Under the pieces are notes generated by a model. That model worked only from the letters and a program-made list of their open reading frames with translations. It was not told the DNA's origin and did no database searches. This document shows positions 1-5,645 of a stretch of DNA of 8,032 nucleotides, one piece after another. Position numbers and translations under genes: made by a program. Within the stretch, counting starts at the first letter, position 1, and each line of letters starts with the position of its first letter. Source of the DNA: Fusobacteriaceae bacterium UBA2433 (lineage in GTDB: Bacteria; Fusobacteriota; Fusobacteriia; Fusobacteriales; Fusobacteriaceae); the NCBI GenBank assembly GCA_002342785.1, contig DDQV01000077.1, forward strand, positions 1 to 8,032. The letters run 5' to 3'.

Positions 1-41
1 TAGTTTACAGGTTACAGTATATATGAGTCGCCCTTTTCTTA

Positions 42-686
42 TTATTTTTTATAAGAAAAAATTTGGGAATCTGTCACATGAGATCCTGGTAAATTTTTAA
101 AAGAAGAAGATTTTATAATAGGAATTTTTTCAGGGCCTATTAAAAAGATCTTTCTTTTGGAGTTATTAATCGTATTCATTCCCAAGGAAATTCTTTTATA
201 AGGGTGTCTTTTACTAGAGGTTATAATGACATCTTCAACTAAATTAACTTCATTTTTTTCAAAAATAGAAGCAGTGTGCCCATCACTCCCAACTCCTAAG
301 AAGATAATATCAAAAACTATATCATCTTTAAAATATTGAAAAATATCAGATAAATATTTTTTTTTTGAGTCTTCTATAGATAACAAATAAGGGATAGGAT
401 GTATATTTTTAATAGGAATATCAATATATTTTAATAAAAATTTGTTGATCATACAATAATTACTATCTGTATGATCTAATGGGACCCATCGTTCATCTAC
501 TAAAAAAATATGAATATTTTTCCAATTTATATTACTAGTAGCTAATGATTTAAATAATGTAATAGGTGTTTTTCCACCAGAAAAAGCTATAGATAAGTAC
601 TTTTTTTTCTTCAATTCTAATTTGATTATATCTATAATTTTTATAGTCATAGCTATTTCAGATTCAAATATTTTTATAAAACTCAT
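42..686 (-). CDS. pgl: 6-phosphogluconolactonase
   Basis: Hydrolyses 6-phosphogluconolactone to 6-phosphogluconate in the cytosol, the step between Zwf and Gnd. The protein has 214 residues from the chosen start and shows the family landmarks in order: SGGKTP at 36-41 (sugar-phosphate loop), VDERWVP at 63-69, a following SN at 75-76, and GVGSDGHTASIF at 131-142 with the conserved DGH. RISL at 165-168 and LPGS at 199-202 match the C-terminal part. It is a little shorter than the usual ~230 residues and its tail after LPGS is brief. I chose ATG at 686-684: it overlaps the zwf TGA as ATGA and has GGAAG (699-695) 8 nt upstream. The in-frame GTG at 695 would sit directly against that GGAAG and is less likely. 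Last known gene of the gnd-zwf-pgl operon; no clear terminator follows within the 41 nt left. Confidence 0.93.
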   Translation of the reverse strand: MSFIKIFESEIAMTIKIIDIIKLELKKKKYLSIAFSGGKTPITLFKSLATSNINWKNIHIFLVDERWVPLDHTDSNYCMINKFLLKYIDIPIKNIHPIPYLLSIEDSKKKYLSDIFQYFKDDIVFDIIFLGVGSDGHTASIFEKNEVNLVEDVIITSSKRHPYKRISLGMNTINNSKRKIFLIGPEKIPIIKSSSFKNLPGSHVTDSQIFSYKK

Positions 687-2188
687 ATTCGCCACTTCCG
701 ATTGTCTTTTTCAAGTAGTAATTTACTTTTTTCAGGCCCCCAAGATCCCGCAGGATATCTTAGTAGATCAGACTTATTTTTATTAAAATGATTAACGATA
801 GGGTCTAAAATTCTCCACATCTCTTCTATTCCATCTTGTCTTGAAAAGAGTGTAAGATCGCCTTTGATACAATCAATAATTAACCTTTCATAAGCACTAA
901 TAGAGATTAACTTTAGTTTAGAATAATTAAAGTTCATCTCTACTGGATGAGGATAATTTTCAATACCAGGATATTTCATATTCATTGATAGGGATATTCT
1001 TTCTTCTGGTTGAATAGTAAAAATAAGTTCATTAGCTAACATATCTCTACAAGCATTTCCAAATAACTTTAATGGTGGTGTCTTAAAAGTTATAACTATT
1101 TCAGATAATTTTTGATTTAATCTTTTACCTGCTCTTATATAAAAAGGAACACCAGCCCAACGCCAGTTGTCTATATTAAATTTACCAGCAAAGAAAGTTC
1201 CAGTATTTGAATTTTCTTCCACATTTTTTTCATTTCTATAGGAGATAACATCTTCATTATTTGTTTTACCAGCACTATACTGACCTAAAACAAAATTTTC
1301 TGACATATATTCATCAGTCATATTAGAAATAGTTTTAAATATTTTGACTTTCTCATCTCTTATAGAGTTAGCATTAAAATTAGTAGGAGGCTCCATAGCT
1401 ACTAATGCTATAAGTTGCATCATATGGTTTTGTATTATGTCTTTTAAAACACCGGCTTTTTCATAAAAATTTCCTCTAGATTCTATCCCAATATCTTCAG
1501 CTACTGTAATTTGAATATGATCTATAAAACTTCTATTCCAAAGAGGCTCAAATATACTATTTCCAAATCTGAAAAATAGTATATTTTGTACAGTTTCTTT
1601 TCCTAAATAATGATCTATCCTATATATTTCATCTTCTTTAAATATTTCATTGAGACATTTGTTTAGTTGTGTTGCCGATTCCATATCTGTTCCAAAAGGT
1701 TTTTCCATAATAATCTTTTTTTTAAAAGGTTCACCACATAGATCTAATTTTTGAATTAAGTTTAATATATTTTTTGCTAAATTTGGTGGAGTCGCCAAAT
1801 AAAATATTATTTGATATTCTTTTATATTTTTAAAATTACAAATATATCTATTTATCTCGTTTATTCCTTCTAATTTTTCTGAATCACCACGAAGATAAAT
1901 AAATTTGTCTAAAAAATTATCTTCAATATCTATTTTTTCTTCAGAATTATTTTTATTAATAGAAACTTTAACTAAATCTTTATATTCATCTTGCGTTCTA
2001 GCTTGTCTTCCATAAGAAATAATATGAGAATCGTTATTTAATTTATTTAATTTAAAAAGATTGTAAAGGGCTGGAAGTAATTTTTTTTGACTAAGATCTC
2101 CACCTCCTCCAAAAATAATTAAAATAAAAGGTTGAGTATTTATATCAATGCCATCTGGCTCGCATAGTGTTTTCATCTCTAAATTCAT
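683..2188 (-). CDS. zwf: glucose-6-phosphate 1-dehydrogenase
   Basis: Oxidises glucose 6-phosphate to 6-phosphogluconolactone with NAD(P)+, the entry step of the oxidative pentose phosphate pathway. The 501-residue protein has normal family length. The N-terminal Rossmann part has GGGGDLSQKK at 27-36, a variant of the usual GASGDLAxRK fingerprint, then EKPFG at 162-166. The active-site signature RIDHYLGKE is at 190-198 with catalytic-region His193. The second His sits in QNHMMQ (His255), and substrate-side IRAGKR is at 351-356. The YPAGSWGP C-terminal motif is at 478-485. ATG at 2188 has a perfect AGGAGG (2200-2195) 6 nt upstream, which overlaps the gnd TAG stop, so gnd and zwf are probably translationally coupled. 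Downstream, its TGA overlaps the pgl ATG. Coenzyme preference (NADP+ or NAD+) cannot be settled by eye. Confidence 0.97.
   Translation of the reverse strand: MNLEMKTLCEPDGIDINTQPFILIIFGGGGDLSQKKLLPALYNLFKLNKLNNDSHIISYGRQARTQDEYKDLVKVSINKNNSEEKIDIEDNFLDKFIYLRGDSEKLEGINEINRYICNFKNIKEYQIIFYLATPPNLAKNILNLIQKLDLCGEPFKKKIIMEKPFGTDMESATQLNKCLNEIFKEDEIYRIDHYLGKETVQNILFFRFGNSIFEPLWNRSFIDHIQITVAEDIGIESRGNFYEKAGVLKDIIQNHMMQLIALVAMEPPTNFNANSIRDEKVKIFKTISNMTDEYMSENFVLGQYSAGKTNNEDVISYRNEKNVEENSNTGTFFAGKFNIDNWRWAGVPFYIRAGKRLNQKLSEIVITFKTPPLKLFGNACRDMLANELIFTIQPEERISLSMNMKYPGIENYPHPVEMNFNYSKLKLISISAYERLIIDCIKGDLTLFSRQDGIEEMWRILDPIVNHFNKNKSDLLRYPAGSWGPEKSKLLLEKDNRKWRI
695..699 (-). promoter_or_regulatory. ribosome binding site of pgl
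   Basis: GGAAG lies inside the 3' end of zwf, 8 nt before the ATG at 686. It decides the pgl start: the alternative GTG at 695 has no spacing from it. The site is weaker than the AGGAGG of the other genes, as is common for a gene coupled through an ATGA stop-start overlap. Confidence 0.6.
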
Positions 2189-2198
2189 TTTATTCCTC

Positions 2199-3104
2199 CT
2201 ATTTTTTCTTTATGTTATGGCCACCAAATTCATTTCTAAGACTTGCTAATACTTTATCGGTGAAAGTTTCTTCTTTTCTAGATCTAAATCTTTGCATAAG
2301 AGATAAAGTAATAACAGGAGCAGAAACATTATTTTCCAGTGCTTCTAAAACTGTCCATCGACCTTCTCCAGAATCTTCTACCCAACCCTTGACACCACTT
2401 AATTCAGGGTCTTCTTTAAACATATCTTTAGTTAAGTTTAATAAGAATGATTCAATAATACTTCCATGCTGCCAAACATTAGCGACTTTATCAAGATTTA
2501 TATTGAATTCTTCTTTTGATTTTAATATTTCAAATCCTTCAGCATAAGCTTGCATCATCCCATATTCTATACCATTATGTATCATTTTTACAAAATGGCC
2601 ACTACCATTTTCTCCCATATATTCATATCCATCTTTTGCACTGAGATCTTTTAAAATTGGATTTACTATATCAAAGGATTCTTTTGATCCTCCAGCCATT
2701 AAACAATATCCATTTTCAAAACCCCAAAGTCCTCCACTAGTTCCTATATCGAGTAAACTTATAGACTTCTGCTTCAATAAAGATGCAGTATGAATAGTAT
2801 CTTTATAATTAGAATTTCCTCCATCTATAATTATTGATCCTTTTTTTAATTTATTTCCAAGATCTATTAACACATTATTTGTAATATCTCCAGATGGAAT
2901 CATAACCCAAACTATAGGAGTTTCATGGGTATTTATTTTCTCTACGAATTTATTCATATCATTAAATCCAATTCCTCCATGTTCTGTGATAAGATCAATT
3001 TTATCTTGATGATGCCCATATACAAGAACTTCATGATTGTATTTTAATAATCTTAGAGCAATCTTTCCTCCCATTTTTCCTAAACCTATTATACCTATTT
3101 TCAT
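2199..3104 (-). CDS. gnd: 6-phosphogluconate dehydrogenase, decarboxylating, short YqeC/GndA-like form
   Basis: Oxidatively decarboxylates 6-phosphogluconate to ribulose 5-phosphate. At 301 residues it belongs to the short form (about 300 residues) and not the ~470-residue classical enzyme. GLGKMG (7-12) is the dinucleotide loop, IDGGNS (93-98) and GTSGG (121-125) are substrate motifs, and GSGHFVKMIHNGIEYG (167-182) holds Lys173, His176-Asn177 and Glu180 of the active site. DSGEGRW (244-250) and the FGGH tail (293-296) are typical of the short family. Family members are often NAD+-preferring, but the end of the second beta strand reads YGHH (29-32), so I leave the coenzyme open. I chose ATG at 3104 because AGGAGG (3117-3112) stands 7 nt before it and the fold begins there. 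A frame start at 3134 would translate through that ribosome site and add ten unrelated residues. First gene of the operon. Confidence 0.95.
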   Translation of the reverse strand: MKIGIIGLGKMGGKIALRLLKYNHEVLVYGHHQDKIDLITEHGGIGFNDMNKFVEKINTHETPIVWVMIPSGDITNNVLIDLGNKLKKGSIIIDGGNSNYKDTIHTASLLKQKSISLLDIGTSGGLWGFENGYCLMAGGSKESFDIVNPILKDLSAKDGYEYMGENGSGHFVKMIHNGIEYGMMQAYAEGFEILKSKEEFNINLDKVANVWQHGSIIESFLLNLTKDMFKEDPELSGVKGWVEDSGEGRWTVLEALENNVSAPVITLSLMQRFRSRKEETFTDKVLASLRNEFGGHNIKKK

Positions 3105-3111
3105 GTCTATA

Positions 3112-3117
3112 CCTCCT
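3112..3117 (-). promoter_or_regulatory. ribosome binding site that sets the gnd start
   Basis: AGGAGG 7 nt before the ATG at 3104. An in-frame ATG at 3134 exists, but using it would place the Shine-Dalgarno inside the coding sequence and would add residues before the Rossmann strand. The site therefore fixes the start at 3104. Confidence 0.85.
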
Positions 3118-3138
3118 AATAATATTATAGTCAATTCT

Positions 3139-3147
3139 ATTATAACA
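3139..3147 (-). promoter_or_regulatory. candidate extended -10 promoter of the gnd-zwf-pgl operon
   Basis: TGTTATAAT read on the minus strand is a perfect -10 hexamer with the TGn extension. It would start transcription near 3132 and give a leader of about 28 nt before gnd. There is no good -35 at 15-18 nt spacing, which is tolerated by extended -10 promoters. A second TATAAT at 3129-3124 is too near the ribosome site to be useful. Confidence 0.5.
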
Positions 3148-3206
3148 AATTAATTCTTTAAAATCTTTTAAATTTAGTATTACTGGTATTTCTATAAAAC
3201 ATTAGG

Positions 3207-3212
3207 TATACT
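3207..3212 (+). promoter_or_regulatory. weak candidate -10 for the OLD nuclease gene
   Basis: TATACT lies 34 nt before the start codon, a plausible leader length. No convincing -35 is present 16-18 nt upstream. The hexamer lies across a short inverted repeat (ATTAG at 3201-3205, CTAAT at 3211-3215) that might be an operator. In sequence this AT-rich such matches arise easily, so this is tentative. Confidence 0.3.
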
Positions 3213-3245
3213 AATAGTAAGTTTAAATACGATAGGAGGATAAAA

Positions 3246-4601
3246 ATGCATATTAAAAAATTAAAAATTAAAAATTGGAAGTCTATAGATGAAACTCAAA
3301 TAGAGTTTGAAAATTTTTTATTATTTATAGGACAAAGTAACCACGGTAAATCAAATATTTTATCTGCAATACTTTTATTTTTTGATAAGATTACATTCAA
3401 AAATAAACACAGTTATCAAATGAATATTCCTACTGAGCTTACTATAACTTTTGATAGTTTACGATTAAAAGAATTAAATATTTTTAAAGATATTAAAAAT
3501 TCAGAAGACGAAATTATTATAAAAAAAATTTTTTCAGAGGGAAAAAAAGAATATTTTTATAAAAAAAATAATATATTTATTTCTTTATCAGAACATTTAG
3601 AATATTATATAAGAGAAAATATAGAAATTATATTTATTCCTTCATTTTCTGCTTCAACTAATAAAACAATTTTAGATATATACGAAAAAATTATTTTGGT
3701 CTTAAGTAATAATAATAAACTTGTTTATGTAGAAAAATTAATAGAAAAATTAGATTTAGAAATTAGATATTTAGAGGAAAGATACGCTAGTAGAGGACTT
3801 CAAAGGGAAGTAATGTTCAAGATGATGAGAAGAATAGCTAGTGTAACTAAGAGTACCCGATATAATTTATTAGGAAATACAATTATTATGTATGAGGAGC
3901 CAGAGTTATTTCTTCATCCGCAAGCTGAAAGAGAATTACATTCTGTTATGATAAATATTGCGAGATATGGTGGACAAATTTATGTAACTACACATTCTAG
4001 TTCATTTATAGAATTAAATAATTATAAGTCTATATGTTTGGTTAGAAAAAATGATAACGGAACTCATGTAATACAACATAAAAAAGATTTATTTAAGGGT
4101 GATGAAGTAAAAAACTTTAATATGAATTATTGGATAAATCCAGATAGGGGAGAACTTTTTTTTGCCAAAAAAGTAATCTTAGTAGAAGGACAGACCGATA
4201 AAATAATAATCCCATTTTTAGCTAAAAAATTAGGAGTGTATAAATACGAATATTCTATTATTGAATGTGGTAGTAAAAGTAGTATACCTCAATTTATAAG
4301 ATTATTGAATCAATATAAAATCCCATATGTAGCTGTATATGATAGAGATGAACATCTATGGAGAGACGAGGAAAACAAAATTAAAAGTAGACATGACAAT
4401 AGACAATTAAAACAATTAATCAATAAAAATATAGGAGAAGTTGTTGAATTTAGAAATGATATAGAAGAAGAACTTGAAGGAAAAGATAGGGGTAAAAAAA
4501 ATTACAAAAATAAACCATTTATTGCTATAAAAAATATTTCTAGAGATGATTATATAGTTTCTGATAGTTTAAAAAGGAAAATTTTAAAGATATATAAATA
4601 G
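3246..4601 (+). CDS. OLD-family AAA/ABC ATPase with TOPRIM nuclease domain
   Basis: A predicted ATP-dependent DNA nuclease of the overcoming-lysogenization-defect family. Visible parts in the 451 residues: the RecF/OLD-type start KLKIKNWKSI (5-14); Walker A GQSNHGKSN (29-37, Lys35); an ABC-type signature SRGLQR (182-187); Walker B with EEPELFLHP (217-225); switch His250 in TTHSS; then a C-terminal TOPRIM domain with LVEGQTD (312-318, Glu314) and YDRDEH (365-370, Asp366/Asp368). A later acidic NDIEEELEG (404-412) fits the family's third metal-site motif. AGGAGG (3234-3239) is 6 nt before the ATG. Family members include phage P2 Old and GajA of the Gabija defence system, so defence or DNA repair is plausible but is inference. 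It is shorter than GajA (about 580), and no UvrD-like GajB partner is adjacent, which favours a stand-alone (class 2-like) protein. It sits alone, divergent from gnd and convergent with the pseudopilin-like gene. Confidence 0.9.
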   Translation: MHIKKLKIKNWKSIDETQIEFENFLLFIGQSNHGKSNILSAILLFFDKITFKNKHSYQMNIPTELTITFDSLRLKELNIFKDIKNSEDEIIIKKIFSEGKKEYFYKKNNIFISLSEHLEYYIRENIEIIFIPSFSASTNKTILDIYEKIILVLSNNNKLVYVEKLIEKLDLEIRYLEERYASRGLQREVMFKMMRRIASVTKSTRYNLLGNTIIMYEEPELFLHPQAERELHSVMINIARYGGQIYVTTHSSSFIELNNYKSICLVRKNDNGTHVIQHKKDLFKGDEVKNFNMNYWINPDRGELFFAKKVILVEGQTDKIIIPFLAKKLGVYKYEYSIIECGSKSSIPQFIRLLNQYKIPYVAVYDRDEHLWRDEENKIKSRHDNRQLKQLINKNIGEVVEFRNDIEEELEGKDRGKKNYKNKPFIAIKNISRDDYIVSDSLKRKILKIYK

Positions 4602-4621
4602 GAGGGGAACCCCTCCTATTT
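4596..4621. terminator. bidirectional terminator shared by convergent genes
   Basis: AAATAGGAGGGG, two bases, then CCCCTCCTATTT form a perfect 12-bp inverted repeat with a GC-rich inner half, the strongest hairpin in the window. Because the stem is symmetrical, each strand ends its gene with the same AAA-TAG: the OLD stop is at 4599-4601 and the pseudopilin-like stop at 4618-4616. The U tracts after the stem are short and interrupted in both directions (TTTATAAT and TTTATATAT), so efficiency is uncertain. Confidence 0.8.
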
Positions 4622-5158
4622 ATAATACCAATCTATTTTATCCCCCCATTTTGGTCTGCTGGGTGAATCTTTTTTATCTTTGCCTTGAGGATCTTGAAGA
4701 TTTGCTCTAAACTCACCATTTTTAGGTGAATAGATCCAACCTCCATTTGAAGTATAGAGTTCATTGTCTAAACCTAAATTTTCTAACTTACTACAAATCT
4801 TAATATTATTATTAGCTTCAATTTCGATAGGAATGCCATCAACTTTTTTTATATATTTAGGCGTTTCTGGAAATTTGAAGTTTTTTAAAATTTTAAACTT
4901 ATCATCAGTATTTTTAGATAAGATAGAGAAAAATTTTTTATTGATATCATCTCCTCTTATCTCATTTTCATTGGGATATTTATCATATGTATTATAAAAT
5001 TCATCTATAGATTTTCTAACGATAGTAAGATTTTTGTTTATACTAGATAAAGATGAAATGTTATAACTGTTTTTTATTTTAAAAAATGTGAAAAATGATA
5101 GAGATCCAATAAACACAACTATAAAAATAATATCTAATTTCATTAAAAATTTATTCAT
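4616..5158 (-). CDS. pseudopilin-like membrane-anchored protein with degenerate prepilin signal
   Basis: 180 residues: a short N-terminal stretch with lysines, one hydrophobic segment at about 8-26, a helical linker and a globular C-terminus. Residues 38-62 (SSINKNLTIVRKSIDEFYNTYDKYP) fit the alpha1 helix of type IV pilins and GspG-like pseudopilins, which end in a Tyr-Pro. GGWIYSPKNGEFRANL (139-154) resembles the GGWxYxPxxGxxxxN ending of such proteins. There is no G/FTLIE peptidase site: aligned on the Gly at 18, position -1 is Phe4 and position +5 is Asp9 instead of Glu. It may stay as an uncleaved inner-membrane anchor. The start overlaps the aroQ stop by 8 nt, with AGGA 7 nt upstream inside aroQ, so it is probably co-transcribed with aroQ. 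No secretion or pilus assembly genes are nearby. Family assignment is by motif impression only. Confidence 0.75.
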   Translation of the reverse strand: MNKFLMKLDIIFIVVFIGSLSFFTFFKIKNSYNISSLSSINKNLTIVRKSIDEFYNTYDKYPNENEIRGDDINKKFFSILSKNTDDKFKILKNFKFPETPKYIKKVDGIPIEIEANNNIKICSKLENLGLDNELYTSNGGWIYSPKNGEFRANLQDPQGKDKKDSPSRPKWGDKIDWYYK

Positions 5159-5591
5159 TAAGAATTCCTGACTCTTTAAAATAACTTAACGCCATAAGAT
5201 AACCATAAGGACCAAATCCAGATATCTGACCTATACAAGCAGAAGCAGTGACAGAATGGTGTCTGTATTTTTCTCTAGAATGGATATTACTGAGATGAAC
5301 TTCTATTGTTGGGATTGAAACAGATTTTATTGCATCTAAAATTGCGATACTATAATGAGTATATGCTGCAGGATTAATAATAATACCATCGTATTTACTA
5401 TATGCACTTTGAATTTTATTTATAATTTCTCCTTCGATATTATTTTGAAAAAATTCAACTTGAATCTTTAATTTTTTAGATTTTTCATCGATCATCTCTA
5501 CTAATTTAGGATATGATAGATTACCGTAGATATTTGTTTCTCTAATTCCTAACATATTTATATTGGGACCATTTATAACTAAAATTTTCAT
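5151..5591 (-). CDS. aroQ: 3-dehydroquinate dehydratase, type II
   Basis: Converts 3-dehydroquinate to 3-dehydroshikimate, the third step of the shikimate pathway, as a soluble dodecamer. All known active-site positions are present with a constant offset of two from the Mycobacterium enzyme: Asn10 in INGPN, Arg17 and catalytic Tyr22 in the flexible loop (LGIRETNIYG), Asn73 and His79 in NPAAYTH, Glu97 and His99 in IEVHLSN, and Arg106 and Arg110 in SREKYRHHS. The GFGPYGYLMAL motif ends the fold. 146 residues is the normal length. ATG at 5591 has AGGAGG (5603-5598) 6 nt upstream. It lies 54 nt downstream of nrdJ with its own candidate promoter in the gap, and overlaps the following pseudopilin-like gene by 8 nt. 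No other shikimate genes are in the window. Confidence 0.97.
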   Translation of the reverse strand: MKILVINGPNINMLGIRETNIYGNLSYPKLVEMIDEKSKKLKIQVEFFQNNIEGEIINKIQSAYSKYDGIIINPAAYTHYSIAILDAIKSVSIPTIEVHLSNIHSREKYRHHSVTASACIGQISGFGPYGYLMALSYFKESGILNE

Positions 5592-5615
5592 AAAAAACCT
5601 CCTATTGTTTTATAT

Positions 5616-5644
5616 ATAGTACTATAAAAATAAAAGGTTTTCAA
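5616..5644 (-). promoter_or_regulatory. candidate sigma-A-type promoter for aroQ
   Basis: TTGAAA (5644-5639), a 17-nt spacer and TACTAT (5621-5616) form a reasonable -35/-10 pair. Transcription would start near 5609, about 18 nt before the aroQ ATG. The -10 lies within the perfect 12-bp palindrome TATAGTACTATA (5626-5615), so a repressor or other dimeric regulator could act here. No separate terminator for nrdJ is evident in the 54-nt gap, so read-through from nrdJ is also possible. Confidence 0.5.
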
Positions 5645-5645
5645 C

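Noticed and set aside
1..41. Minus-strand ACTCATATA after pgl, like the first strand of a purine riboswitch
   Set aside because: Only the P1/J1-2-like bases match. The conserved ATATGG of loop 2 should follow within about ten bases and is absent, and the rest is outside the window. The repeated TTACAG (5-10 and 12-17) is too short to call.
684..695. GTG at 695 as the pgl start
   Set aside because: It leaves no space after the GGAAG ribosome site, while ATG at 686 gives an 8-nt spacing and the common ATGA overlap.
2167..2547. Plus-strand open frame of 126 codons
   Set aside because: It lies wholly antisense to gnd and the zwf start, has no ribosome site, and its product has no family resemblance. 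It is a shadow of gnd.
3124..3129. TATAAT next to the gnd ribosome site as the operon's -10
   Set aside because: Transcription would start at or inside the AGGAGG; the TGTTATAAT at 3147-3139 is better placed.
3246..4601. Gabija system (GajA plus GajB)
   Set aside because: The protein has the GajA-like domain order, but no UvrD-type helicase follows; a terminator and a convergent pseudopilin-like gene come next.
4764..4997. Plus-strand open frame with a hydrophobic 77-residue product
   Set aside because: It is antisense to the pseudopilin-like gene and without a Shine-Dalgarno. Hydrophobicity arises readily from antisense AT-rich Lys/Asn/Asp codons.
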